The position numbers and the translations under genes are program-made. From NCBI GenBank assembly GCA_017624085.1, contig JAGANU010000008.1, positions 32,988 to 96,987 of the forward strand: a stretch of DNA of 64,000 nucleotides, given 5' to 3'. The DNA is from Coprococcus sp. Lineage in GTDB: Bacteria > Bacillota_A > Clostridia > Lachnospirales > Lachnospiraceae. The notes beneath the pieces were generated by a model. It was not told the origin of the DNA. It saw nothing but the letters and a program-made list of their open reading frames with translations, and did not search any database. Shown one piece after another: positions 17,545 to 25,992 of this stretch. How positions within the stretch are numbered: the stretch's first letter is position 1; the number at the start of each line of letters is the position of its first letter.

Positions 17545-18693
17545 TTACTGTCGCTTCTTGTATCTTAGCATTATATCCTGTCCAAACATCTGTGACTCAT
17601 CAAAACGAAACATATATGCTTCGTCAACCTGATGGATGCCTTCCCCTGCTACCGGTGTGTATATTCCTTCTCCTCCAAACACCTTTGGAGCGATGAAGGT
17701 AATAGCCTCATCCACAAGGCCCTTTTCAAGCATACTGTAGTTAAGCCTGCTTCCACCTTCAAGTAAAATACCATCTATCTCCATGTCACCAAGCTTATCC
17801 ATAAGCTCCGAAAGGTCTACATGTCCATCCTGTTCTTCTGTAACAACAACAGTCACCCCACGACTCATAAGCTCTGAAGCCTTATCACTGTTTTCAACGC
17901 CCTCTTTTGTTGTGGCTATAATTACAGGAATATCACCTGCTGTTTTTACAAGAGCACTGTCAAGCGGTATTCTTAGCCTGCTGTCGCACACTATACGCAC
18001 AGGATTCCTGGCATTGTCACACTGTCGGCACTGTCCATCCGGTATTCTGCAGCTTAGCATAGGGTCGTCAGCCAGAACCGTTCCAATACCAACCATAATA
18101 CCCTTGTGCTTATTTCTAAGTTCCATAACATAGGCTCTTGCCAAATCTCCTGTTATCCATTTGCTTTTTCCTGTACATGTTGCTATCTTTCCGTCCATAG
18201 TCATGGCATATTTCATAGTAACATACGGTCTTTTGGTGGTAATATATTTGAAGAAAATATCATTTATTTTGTCACACTCTTCCTTGAGACAATGAGTATA
18301 CACCTGTATTCCTGATTTTCTTAATATCTCAAAGCCTTTTCCGGAGACCTTTTCGTTTGGGTCGTCAGAGCCACAGAAAATTCTCCCTATACCGTGCTCT
18401 ATTATGGCGTCAACGCAAGGGGGCTGCTTCCCATGATGGCAGCAAGGTTCAAGTGTCACATACATATCGGCACCTTTTGCATCTGATGGAGCAGCAAGGC
18501 TGGCAAACGCCGCTCTTTCCGCATGAAGCTGACCATAGCGCTCGTGATAACCTTCCCCAATTATGCAGCCATCCTTTACAATTACTGCTCCAACAAGGGG
18601 ATTTGGATTTACAGCGCCAAGGCCTCTTTCGGCCAGTTCTATTGCTCTTCTCATATATTTGGGTTCAAACCCCTGTACATTGCCTTGCTCCAT
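17545..18693 (-). CDS. ribD: Riboflavin biosynthesis deaminase/reductase RibD
   Basis: A 382-residue bifunctional enzyme. Residues 1-150 are the deaminase domain with zinc ligands in HAERAAF and PCCHHGKQPPC. Residues 150-380 are the reductase domain (VTMKYAMTMDGKIA, GIGTVLADDPML, ILLEGGSRLN). It carries out the second and third steps from GTP to riboflavin. First gene of the operon, immediately behind the FMN riboswitch and its terminator; GGTGAAAGC serves as ribosome binding site. Confidence 0.96.
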   Translation of the reverse strand: MEQGNVQGFEPKYMRRAIELAERGLGAVNPNPLVGAVIVKDGCIIGEGYHERYGQLHAERAAFASLAAPSDAKGADMYVTLEPCCHHGKQPPCVDAIIEHGIGRIFCGSDDPNEKVSGKGFEILRKSGIQVYTHCLKEECDKINDIFFKYITTKRPYVTMKYAMTMDGKIATCTGKSKWITGDLARAYVMELRNKHKGIMVGIGTVLADDPMLSCRIPDGQCRQCDNARNPVRIVCDSRLRIPLDSALVKTAGDIPVIIATTKEGVENSDKASELMSRGVTVVVTEEQDGHVDLSELMDKLGDMEIDGILLEGGSRLNYSMLEKGLVDEAITFIAPKVFGGEGIYTPVAGEGIHQVDEAYMFRFDESQMFGQDIMLRYKKRQ

Positions 18694-18721
18694 ATAGCTT
18701 TCACCTCTCTTACAGAAAAGT

Positions 18722-18758
18722 ACAAAATAAAATAACCCGAAGATTAAATCCTCGGGTT
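18722..18758 (-). terminator. Riboswitch expression-platform terminator before ribD
   Basis: An 11-bp stem, minus-strand AACCCGAGGAT with ATCTTCGGGTT, loop TTA, followed by ATTTTATTTT. It lies between the FMN aptamer and ribD, so FMN binding most likely favours this hairpin and stops transcription of the rib operon. Confidence 0.88.
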
Positions 18759-18818
18759 ACGTTAAAGACTTACACAAAACCGCAAAAAGCCTCTGATAAT
18801 ATAATCAAAAACTGAATA

Positions 18819-18950
18819 TATTCTTCTCTCATCCAGACTATACTGTCGGTTCCGGAATCACACCGGATCATGCCCAAAGGCTCACGGACTTAAAGGATTA
18901 CGCCTTAACACCGTCGGTGGAGAATTGCACTCGCCCCCGAAGATTCAATA
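18819..18950 (-). ncRNA. FMN riboswitch (RFN element)
   Basis: On the minus strand the conserved RFN pieces appear in order: CTTCGGGGGCGAGTGCAATT, CTCCACCGACGGT, AAGTCCGTGAGCC, GATCCGGTGTGATTCCGG, ACCGACAGTATAGTCTGGAT and a closing GAGAGAAG. These match the six-way junction aptamer that binds FMN. It precedes the terminator hairpin and ribD by about 60 bp, giving transcriptional feedback control of ribD-ribE-ribBA-ribH. Confidence 0.97.
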
Positions 18951-19059
18951 TCTATTTACTTGTTTTCCTTAAACCGACTACATTGTAGTCCATTTATGCG
19001 TTTATTGCAACTCTTTTTTGAGGATGCACTTAAGAATGCATCGTCAAAAGGAAGTTGTA

Positions 19060-20706
19060 TTACAGCTGCGAATTGAACAGGCTCTTAATCTTATATGTAA
19101 TATCATCACTGTCTGCATTGATATTTGTTGCTTCGTTGATGCCTGAAATCTTGCCAAGCTCTGCTGTATCAGCATCATCGCCATAGCTTATTGTGTAAAC
19201 CGGTATGGCTGAATCCAAAAGTGCCGGAGTGATTTCATCAAGACTAAAGCCACTATTTGCACGTCCATCACTGAGCAGGAATAACATACACTTTGCATCC
19301 GGATGCTGCTCCTTTGCATCCGAAATCATCTTCATTGCAGCTACAACTGCGCTGTATGACGCTGTTCCACCTGACGCAATAAGGTTATTTACTGCACCCT
19401 GGAAGTACGATCTCTGATTAAGGTCAAACTGTGCTATAGGAACCTCTATGGTAACGGAGCTTGCATAGCTTACAAGTCCTATGTAGTTGTTATCGTTAAT
19501 ATACTTAGCACCATTTGTTAAGCTGTTTTTAAGCTGCATAATCGGCTCTCCATCCATAGAGCCGCTGCAGTCAGCCACAAATACTGCTATAATATCTCTT
19601 CCGTTATCCTTTGTCTTTTTGTATGTCTTAAGGCCCTGTGTTACCTGCGCTCCTGAGAAGCTGTCTGCAGCCTTGTAATCATCATTTGAATTAAAGCCCT
19701 TGTTTGTAGCTATCTTCTGCATCTCACTGCTCTTACAGAAGTCAACAACAAGCTTCACTGCCTCAAGCTCTGCATCTGTCTTTCCGGCCTTATCACAAAT
19801 GTAAACAGGGTTGTCATGTCTTACTCCAAATGCGATGAAATCGTACATTGAAGTTAAGTTTGCATCATTTACATAAGCCTGATACTCTGAGAGCATGGCA
19901 TCAAGTGTTCCGTTTGATGCACTGTCACGCATCTGCTGTGTAGTATATGCGACGTAAGGAATGTTCGCATTGAAGCTTGTAAAATTCTCCTCACTTACCT
20001 GCAGAAGTGTAAGAAGAAGATTCAGTCCTGTAGCACTTGTCTGTGGGTTTGTATAACCCATTGATACCTTATTCTCCTGAACAGCCTTAATTACATCATC
20101 AGCTGTCTTATATCCACTATCCTTCTTTACAAGAATACCCGCTGTATTTCCCACAAGTCTGTCAGCATAGAGCTCCAGACTTCCACCATTTGCAATAGCA
20201 TACTCGCCAAACAGTGTATTACTTGGAGTATACAAATCCGGTATATACTTTCCCGACATAATGTAATCTGCTGCAGTACCGGATGGCACAGATCTCACAC
20301 TCATGCTCACAGTCTTTCCTGATTTCGTCTGTACATTCTGTGAATTAAAATGATCAGCCACATCGATAAGCCATGAATCATTATCCTTTCCTGCCTTCTC
20401 ACCTGAAGTAAAAATCTCAATATCGATATCTCCATATCCCTCAACTGCAAGAGGATACTTTGAAATATCAGGAAGCTCATCATAAAGATCTGCCTGATCA
20501 AGACTTACTGTTCCCTTTACAGGTGTTGCTGTATCAACATCAAGCTTGTCATACAACTGCTCCAGCGTATACTTTTTTCCTCCAAGTCCGCTGCCTCCAT
20601 TCTTAACACGCTTTGCTGCACTGCTGATAAATCCAATAACTACTGATATCATAGCTATAAGTACTACAACACCTACCACTAAAATGCTTTTTGATCTCTT
20701 GTCCAT
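19060..20706 (-). CDS. Membrane-anchored substrate-binding-like / von Willebrand factor A fusion protein
   Basis: A 548-residue protein. Residues 8-30 form an N-terminal membrane anchor. Residues 90-350 resemble a type 2 periplasmic binding protein of the SBP_bac_11 kind (TAADYIMSGKYIPDLYTPSN, ILVKKDSGYKTADDVIKAV, GYTNPQTSATGLNLL). Residues 372-546 are a von Willebrand A domain with an intact MIDAS (DCSGS at 379-383, GGTASY, LSDGRAN). It is probably held outside the cell, where the VWA domain could bind partners through a metal. The ligand is unknown. GGAGG precedes the ATG and it lies 18 bp after a small membrane coiled-coil gene. Confidence 0.85.
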   Translation of the reverse strand: MDKRSKSILVVGVVVLIAMISVVIGFISSAAKRVKNGGSGLGGKKYTLEQLYDKLDVDTATPVKGTVSLDQADLYDELPDISKYPLAVEGYGDIDIEIFTSGEKAGKDNDSWLIDVADHFNSQNVQTKSGKTVSMSVRSVPSGTAADYIMSGKYIPDLYTPSNTLFGEYAIANGGSLELYADRLVGNTAGILVKKDSGYKTADDVIKAVQENKVSMGYTNPQTSATGLNLLLTLLQVSEENFTSFNANIPYVAYTTQQMRDSASNGTLDAMLSEYQAYVNDANLTSMYDFIAFGVRHDNPVYICDKAGKTDAELEAVKLVVDFCKSSEMQKIATNKGFNSNDDYKAADSFSGAQVTQGLKTYKKTKDNGRDIIAVFVADCSGSMDGEPIMQLKNSLTNGAKYINDNNYIGLVSYASSVTIEVPIAQFDLNQRSYFQGAVNNLIASGGTASYSAVVAAMKMISDAKEQHPDAKCMLFLLSDGRANSGFSLDEITPALLDSAIPVYTISYGDDADTAELGKISGINEATNINADSDDITYKIKSLFNSQL

Positions 20707-20724
20707 AATAATCCTCCCTTTTTT

Positions 20725-21294
20725 CTACATGCCGGACTCTTTTTTCATGTCGTTCATACATTCTATCACATCATCAACATATTTCATATCCAGAGTGCTG
20801 AGATTTGTATCAATGTCAACCATCTTTTCAACCAGAGCATTAAATCTCATAACCAGCTCATCCCCCTGCCTTACAAGGTTGTTCAGATATATTGGCTGAG
20901 GTCTGGTGTAATAGTCGTAAGTCTGAATAAAACCTATGGCGCTGTCAATATTGCTCTGGGCCTGTTCCTTAATATCCTCATACAAATTACTAATACCTGT
21001 TCCCTTCTCAACATTCTCTTCAAAATAATCCTGCCTTGACATAATACTCTCATACTGACTGTTCAGTCTTTTTATCTGGGCATCAAACATATGATTTCTT
21101 GCACTGTCCTTCAGTTTCTCTGTTGATTTTCTTCCCTTAAGCATATGTATATTGGCACAAATGGTAAAAACAAGCCAGACAACGGCAAGTAAAACACCCA
21201 GTAAGATACCAGCCATGCTGTCAGCTATCAAAAAAGTAGCTATGACAAGGATAAACATAATAACACTAATTATGTTAACTGCAACCAATCCCAT
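20725..21294 (-). CDS. Membrane protein with long helical cytoplasmic domain
   Basis: A 189-residue protein. ATG 21294 is preferred over an upstream in-frame ATG since GGAGG lies eight bases before it. Residues 1-52 form two close transmembrane helices, and the remaining 135 residues are charged and probably coiled-coil (IKRLNSQYESIMSRQDYFEE, LVEKMVDIDTNLSTLDMKYV). Not recognised. It is cotranscribed with the VWA fusion, suggesting a shared envelope role, loosely reminiscent of the XpaC-type partners of stress VWA proteins, though that comparison is weak. Confidence 0.75.
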   Translation of the reverse strand: MGLVAVNIISVIMFILVIATFLIADSMAGILLGVLLAVVWLVFTICANIHMLKGRKSTEKLKDSARNHMFDAQIKRLNSQYESIMSRQDYFEENVEKGTGISNLYEDIKEQAQSNIDSAIGFIQTYDYYTRPQPIYLNNLVRQGDELVMRFNALVEKMVDIDTNLSTLDMKYVDDVIECMNDMKKESGM

Positions 21295-21520
21295 CTTCAG
21301 TTCCTCCACCTTTTTATCTACATGGCACAAGCTAAAGCATTTTTGTTATTAACTGCCCTGCCACACATATCTACATTATACATGATTTTTTTAAAAATAT
21401 AAGCAGTAATATGATTATTTAACAAATATTATTAATAACATTTGATGTATTACACATATTTGCCGTATTCATGTTATAATAAATCAAAAATATGACTTCA
21501 CACATCTACGGAGGATTATT

Positions 21521-22027
21521 ATGATAAGGTTTTTACCTGACGAGTATTACTCTTCAACCTACAAAATAGATTTCAAAAAATACTACGATATGGGATATCG
21601 GGGAATACTGTTTGATATCGACAATACACTGGTTAAACACAACGAGCCGGCTACCAGCAGAGCAATTCAGCTAATGGAAAAGCTAAAGGCAATCGGTTTT
21701 CAGGTCTGTCTTGTTTCAAATAACAAGGAGCCAAGAGTTGCGGCCTTCAATAAAAAGATGAAGGTTTATTACGTATATAAGGCCGGCAAGCCGTTGAAAA
21801 AGGGCTACCTTAAGGCTATAGAAAAAATGGGATGCACCAAGGATACTACCCTTGCCGTAGGTGATCAGATCTTTACAGATGTAATAGGAAGTGCAAGTAT
21901 TGGAATACACACAATTCTTGTCAAACCGATCGACACCAGCCACGAGGAGATACAGATAACTCTGAAGCGAATCATTGAAAAGCCCTTTATTGCTTATCTC
22001 ACTAAAAAACATGGAATGGTAAAGTAA
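21521..22027 (+). CDS. yqeG: YqeG family HAD IIIA-type phosphatase
   Basis: A 168-residue HAD phosphatase of the YqeG family. Motif I is GILFDIDNTLVKHNE, motif II VCLVSNNKEPRV, motif III the Lys in KAGKPLKKGYL, motif IV TLAVGDQIFTDVIG. The family includes phosphatidylglycerol-phosphate phosphatases related to plant and yeast Gep4/PTPMT-like enzymes, so a role in phospholipid synthesis is likely but not certain. First plus-strand gene in the window; a TATAAT at 21475-21480 provides a likely promoter, and GGAGG precedes the ATG. Confidence 0.9.
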   Translation: MIRFLPDEYYSSTYKIDFKKYYDMGYRGILFDIDNTLVKHNEPATSRAIQLMEKLKAIGFQVCLVSNNKEPRVAAFNKKMKVYYVYKAGKPLKKGYLKAIEKMGCTKDTTLAVGDQIFTDVIGSASIGIHTILVKPIDTSHEEIQITLKRIIEKPFIAYLTKKHGMVK

Positions 22028-22031
22028 TTAT

Positions 22032-22081
22032 AAAAAGCCATAATACATAACAGATATACTGATATGTATTATGGCTTTTTA
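22032..22081 (+). terminator. Terminator after yqeG (bidirectional)
   Basis: A perfect 17-bp stem AAAAAGCCATAATACAT with ATGTATTATGGCTTTTT around a 15-base loop. Being flanked by A and T tracts it can end both the plus-strand yqeG and the minus-strand hisS transcripts that converge here. Confidence 0.88.
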
Positions 22082-22138
22082 AATGTGTACCTCTGTTTGC
22101 AAGGCAGTCTTTTTTATTGTAGGTTGTACAACAAAACA

Positions 22139-23404
22139 TCAGTCGTTATATATTTTTCTAAACTCTGTATACCCCTCTGCTTCAAGCATGTTTATCTGCT
22201 GCTTCATATTTTTTCTCATCTGCTGGATGGTAACAGTCTTTCCTGACTGGCGAAGCTCCTTTGCCTCAGCAAATATTTCAAGCTTCTTTTCAATTGTAAC
22301 ATCCTTATGAATAAGAATGGCCACATTGTCCTCTGATATCTTATATCCATTCTCCAGTCTATCCTTAAGAATTGTAATAATTCTCTCAAATCCTATTGAA
22401 AATCCTGTTGCAGGTACATCCTGGCCACAGAAATTACCAACCATCTTGTCATATCTGCCTCCTCCTGCAATGGAGAAATTGTAATCATCGATGGTTACCT
22501 CAAATATTGGACCTGTATAGTATCCCATCCCTCTTACAAGTGTTGGGTCAAACACAATCTTTACGCCATCTGCCGCCATGGCTCTTGTGCTTGAAATTAT
22601 TTCGTCCATGTTTGAAATTACGTTTCTGTCAAGGCACTCCTCTGATATACTCTCACAGAACTGAGCACAGCTTACATCGCCAAGATTGTTATATATGGAA
22701 AGATATGAATCCACCTTTGTTTCTTCGTATCCATTTTCAATAAGCTCACCTCTGATTCCATCAAGACCAATCTTGTCATACTTGTCAAGGCTGATAAGCA
22801 CATCGGAAATATCCTCCTCAGAAAAGCCTGCATTTTTAGCAGCTCCTCTAAGAATCTGTCTGTCATTGATATGAATAGTGAAATCTGTGATGCCAACCTC
22901 TGCAAATATTTTTGTAAGCATATCTGAGGTAGCTGCAACAAGCTCAATCTCTGCCAGGTTTGTACTGTCTCCCAGAATATCAATATCACACTGGGTAAAC
23001 ATTCTAAATCTGCCCTTCTGTGGCTGATCCGCTCTAAATACAGGGCCAATCTGAAGCGCCTTAAACGGGCTTGGAAGCTGCTCCTTGTTACAAGCATAAT
23101 ATCTTGAAAGTGGAAGTGTAAGGTCATAGCGAAGTCCGCTATCTGCAAACTCTCCCTTACCTGCATCTATTGCCCTTGCAAGGTCTGCACCTCTCTTCAT
23201 CACCTTGAATATAAGCTTCTCATTATCTCCACCCTGCTTGCTTGTCAGATTCTCTATATGCTCTACCACAGGAGTCTCTATCTGTGTAAATCCAAATCGC
23301 GAATAGCTTGTCTTAATCATTGAAAGTACATGTTCTCTAAGTCTCATGTCTGACGGAAGCTGGTCACACATACCCTTTACCGGTGTCTTGATAAATTTTG
23401 CCAT
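22139..23404 (-). CDS. hisS: Histidyl-tRNA synthetase
   Basis: A 421-residue class II synthetase that charges tRNA-His. ATG 23404 is supported by AGGAGG just upstream. Class II motif 2 (GPVFRADQPQKGRFRMFTQ) and motif 3 (GFSIGFERII), the histidine-binding signature LVRGMGYYTGPIFEV and the C-terminal anticodon-binding domain are present. Length is typical. hisZ-like paralogues lack the full C-terminal domain and are excluded. It is monocistronic, with a hairpin but no T-box upstream. Confidence 0.96.
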   Translation of the reverse strand: MAKFIKTPVKGMCDQLPSDMRLREHVLSMIKTSYSRFGFTQIETPVVEHIENLTSKQGGDNEKLIFKVMKRGADLARAIDAGKGEFADSGLRYDLTLPLSRYYACNKEQLPSPFKALQIGPVFRADQPQKGRFRMFTQCDIDILGDSTNLAEIELVAATSDMLTKIFAEVGITDFTIHINDRQILRGAAKNAGFSEEDISDVLISLDKYDKIGLDGIRGELIENGYEETKVDSYLSIYNNLGDVSCAQFCESISEECLDRNVISNMDEIISSTRAMAADGVKIVFDPTLVRGMGYYTGPIFEVTIDDYNFSIAGGGRYDKMVGNFCGQDVPATGFSIGFERIITILKDRLENGYKISEDNVAILIHKDVTIEKKLEIFAEAKELRQSGKTVTIQQMRKNMKQQINMLEAEGYTEFRKIYND

Positions 23405-23469
23405 GTTTAATCCTCCTGAATCTCTTCTAAATAAACCGAACACATTCTAGCATATATATTTCTTTTTTT

Positions 23470-23508
23470 CCAGTAAAAAACAATAATGCCCGGACATTAC
23501 CTTGGGCA
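23470..23508 (-). terminator. Hairpin with T-rich tail upstream of hisS
   Basis: On the minus strand, TGCCCAAGG pairs with CCGGGCA (two bulged A), loop TAATGT, followed by TTATTGTTTTTTAC. It lies about 70 bp before the hisS start. It may be a leaky terminator or attenuator in the hisS leader, or a backup terminator for the upstream gene; no T-box sequence accompanies it. Confidence 0.45.
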
Positions 23509-23587
23509 AAGTGTACGCTGCGCATATATGCTGCATTTTCATCTTAGAATATCTTTAACCTTCCGAAGACTTTTCATCTATGTCCAA

Positions 23588-23640
23588 CATAAAAGGAGCC
23601 GAGGTACGTCTTTTATATAAGACAAAAACCTCAGCTCCCG
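23588..23640 (-). terminator. Hairpin terminator after the 685-residue protein gene
   Basis: GGAGCCGAGGT pairs with ACCTCAGCTCC with one mismatch, enclosing a second helix GTCTT/AAGAC. The minus-strand flank is CTCCTTTTATGTT, a modest T tract. Position 57 bp past the stop codon fits a terminator for that gene. Confidence 0.6.
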
Positions 23641-23696
23641 CTATTATTATTGTACTCAAATGCTTCGTTTCACATGAAGCTGACACACTCTACAGA

Positions 23697-25754
23697 CTAC
23701 TTAAGGAGATCATAGTTAAGCTTCTTGATTACAGCAAACGCCTTGCTTCTAAGCTCCTCACCGGAGAACTCATCAAGCTGGACATTCATGTCCCAATTAT
23801 ACTTCATAAGTGTATTTAACAGGTCGTCTATGTAATCCTTTACATACTTGACATTGCTATCGCTCTTATCCTTAAGCTGTACAACAATATTGTCAATAGC
23901 CTCTATGATTCCTGACTCCTGCTTATCCGATGACTGTCCTGATTCATCGTTCAGTTCAATTACCTTTCCGGTCTTTGTAATGATAACCTTTTTGTTTGGA
24001 GCTGCTGCCGCCTTGCTCTTCTTATTTATCATATGATTGATGCACTTAATAAGGCATGCAACTGAATATGTCATCTCCTCGCTTGTTGGCTTGTCTGCCC
24101 CCTTTAAAGTATGCTGATGATATAAGAACTCTGATTTGCAAAGCATCTCCTCAATTACTGCAACCTTACAAAGCGCTACAAGATCAGCCGGCATAGCCTG
24201 CTGCTTCTTACCAAAGAAGCCTCCGCCCTGCTGCTCTGAATCGTCCTTATACTTCTCAGGAAGATTTGTTCTAACATATGTATCATGAAGATATTTCTTT
24301 GCTGTATTCACATCATAGTTTGATGAAAGTATCTGCGCCTTTGCACTGTTAAGTCCATTAACAACCATATCCTCCGCTGCCATAAACAGAAGAATCTTCT
24401 GTCTGTTATCAAGCATGGAATATACTTCCTTATTCTTGTTGTTCTTCTCTACAATAGACTTCTTTCTTACATCGAATACCTTAATCTTTTCCTTTACACT
24501 GTAGAATGCCTTAAGCATAGCCGGATTGGCATTGAGAAAATTGCAGCACCATGTAAGCTCTATATACTGATCCTCAATCTTATTTGAAACCTCGTAAAGG
24601 CTGTATCCCTCAAAGAGAACATTCAGTGCCTTGGAAAGAATCTCAAGGCTTTCATACTTCTCCTCATATGACTTCTGGGTAATGTCTGAATTCACATACG
24701 CCTTAATTCCGCACTCCATAAACAGCTTGTTGTACTCGTATGCGCCCTCTGGAATATTCTGTCTTCCGCTCAGCTGTGCACCTGAACCAAGCGTCTGAAG
24801 AACCTTCTTAACCTCAGGATCATTCTCAATAGCAAGATAAACCTTCTTTGTAAATGCGCATGTCTCTGTAAGCAGGGAATCAATTCTCTTGTTGTAAACC
24901 TCCTGCTTTGAAATCTCAGATGCAACCTTGCTGCTGAGTATCTTTGCAGCCTCTGTGCTTGTTACATTCTTAATAAGCTCCTTGAAGTTGGCATATACTG
25001 AAAGATTATCTATCGGTATGTACTCAGCGTTAAGTCCATAGAACTGGAACGCCTTGTCATACTTCTTGTCCGCAATGTAAATTGAGAACAGATTTATTGA
25101 CAGCTGTATCTTGTAATCATTAGGTGCATGGGCATCCTCAATAACGTAATCGTACAATACTTCAAGATTGCTGATGTACGACTCTGAACCAATATCCGTT
25201 GCTGAAATGTCCATCTCCATAACGACATTGATAAGATCCAGATAACCAAGAAGAGCCTTATCAAAATTCTTTGGTCTGTCGTCATCCTCAAGTATCTGGT
25301 ATGAGATGTTGATCAGAAGAGGAGCAATCTTTTCCCCTATGAGTCTCATACACTCAGGAATCTTCTCAAGCTGAAGAAGATATAAAAGCCACACACTGTA
25401 TCTGTAAACACCTGTTGCAGAAACCGGTGCATCAATGTCACATGGATCAATATCTCCATATACGAATCTGAAAAGCGGCTCAATCCACTCTTCGATTGCA
25501 TAATGACCTGTTGCCTTAATATTAAAATCTACGAACTCTGCCAGCTCGTAAAGCTTTGTACACTGTGCACGGACCTCATCATCTACAGTCATTGTTGAAA
25601 GGTCGAAATTGGAATCCTTTAAGCTGTCAATAACCAGTGTGTAAAAACCATCCTCCACCTGGTCATTCAGATATCTGATAAGTGTCCCCTTGTTTGATGA
25701 CGCTGCAATTGAGAGTGCATTATCTCCTGCCTGTCCTATATTTGCTGGTAACAT
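23697..25754 (-). CDS. Large helical protein of unknown function
   Basis: A 685-residue protein. ATG 25754 (MLPANIGQAG) is chosen because GGAGGT precedes it; upstream codons lack a signal. No signal peptide or membrane segment. It appears nearly all helical, with acidic, TPR-like runs throughout, and a Lys/Ala-rich hinge near residue 600 (KKSKAAAAPNKKVIITKTG) before a final helical segment. A Gly-rich QQGGGFFGKKQQ loop lies near residue 535. No catalytic motif was recognised. It lies between hisS and a MutS paralogue, alone on its transcript, and looks like a cytosolic scaffold or secreted-by-other-route protein; this is a guess. Confidence 0.8.
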   Translation of the reverse strand: MLPANIGQAGDNALSIAASSNKGTLIRYLNDQVEDGFYTLVIDSLKDSNFDLSTMTVDDEVRAQCTKLYELAEFVDFNIKATGHYAIEEWIEPLFRFVYGDIDPCDIDAPVSATGVYRYSVWLLYLLQLEKIPECMRLIGEKIAPLLINISYQILEDDDRPKNFDKALLGYLDLINVVMEMDISATDIGSESYISNLEVLYDYVIEDAHAPNDYKIQLSINLFSIYIADKKYDKAFQFYGLNAEYIPIDNLSVYANFKELIKNVTSTEAAKILSSKVASEISKQEVYNKRIDSLLTETCAFTKKVYLAIENDPEVKKVLQTLGSGAQLSGRQNIPEGAYEYNKLFMECGIKAYVNSDITQKSYEEKYESLEILSKALNVLFEGYSLYEVSNKIEDQYIELTWCCNFLNANPAMLKAFYSVKEKIKVFDVRKKSIVEKNNKNKEVYSMLDNRQKILLFMAAEDMVVNGLNSAKAQILSSNYDVNTAKKYLHDTYVRTNLPEKYKDDSEQQGGGFFGKKQQAMPADLVALCKVAVIEEMLCKSEFLYHQHTLKGADKPTSEEMTYSVACLIKCINHMINKKSKAAAAPNKKVIITKTGKVIELNDESGQSSDKQESGIIEAIDNIVVQLKDKSDSNVKYVKDYIDDLLNTLMKYNWDMNVQLDEFSGEELRSKAFAVIKKLNYDLLK

Positions 25755-25992
25755 GGTATGTCTACCTCCTTCTTGTAATACATCATTCACATATAGATTT
25801 GTGCATAATCCCCCCACTAAATCACTATTCTAAATATAGCATATTTGTTAAAATCATTCAACAAAGTTTTTGGTTATTACTGATAATTGTCATTGTGCAT
25901 AATTACCCCAAAAATATAGTACGAAAAAAATCCTTTTTTTTGTGTAAATTTACAATTGGGATAAGCACAAAACTTTAGTCATTAATCCTTCT

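Noticed and set aside
22672..23166. 164-residue frame opposite-frame within hisS
   Set aside because: Shadow of hisS on the same strand; composition is Leu/Arg/Ser-rich as expected from frame shift.
23405..23696. T-box leader before hisS
   Set aside because: No T-box core (AGGGTGG-type) or specifier stem was found; only a simple hairpin is present.
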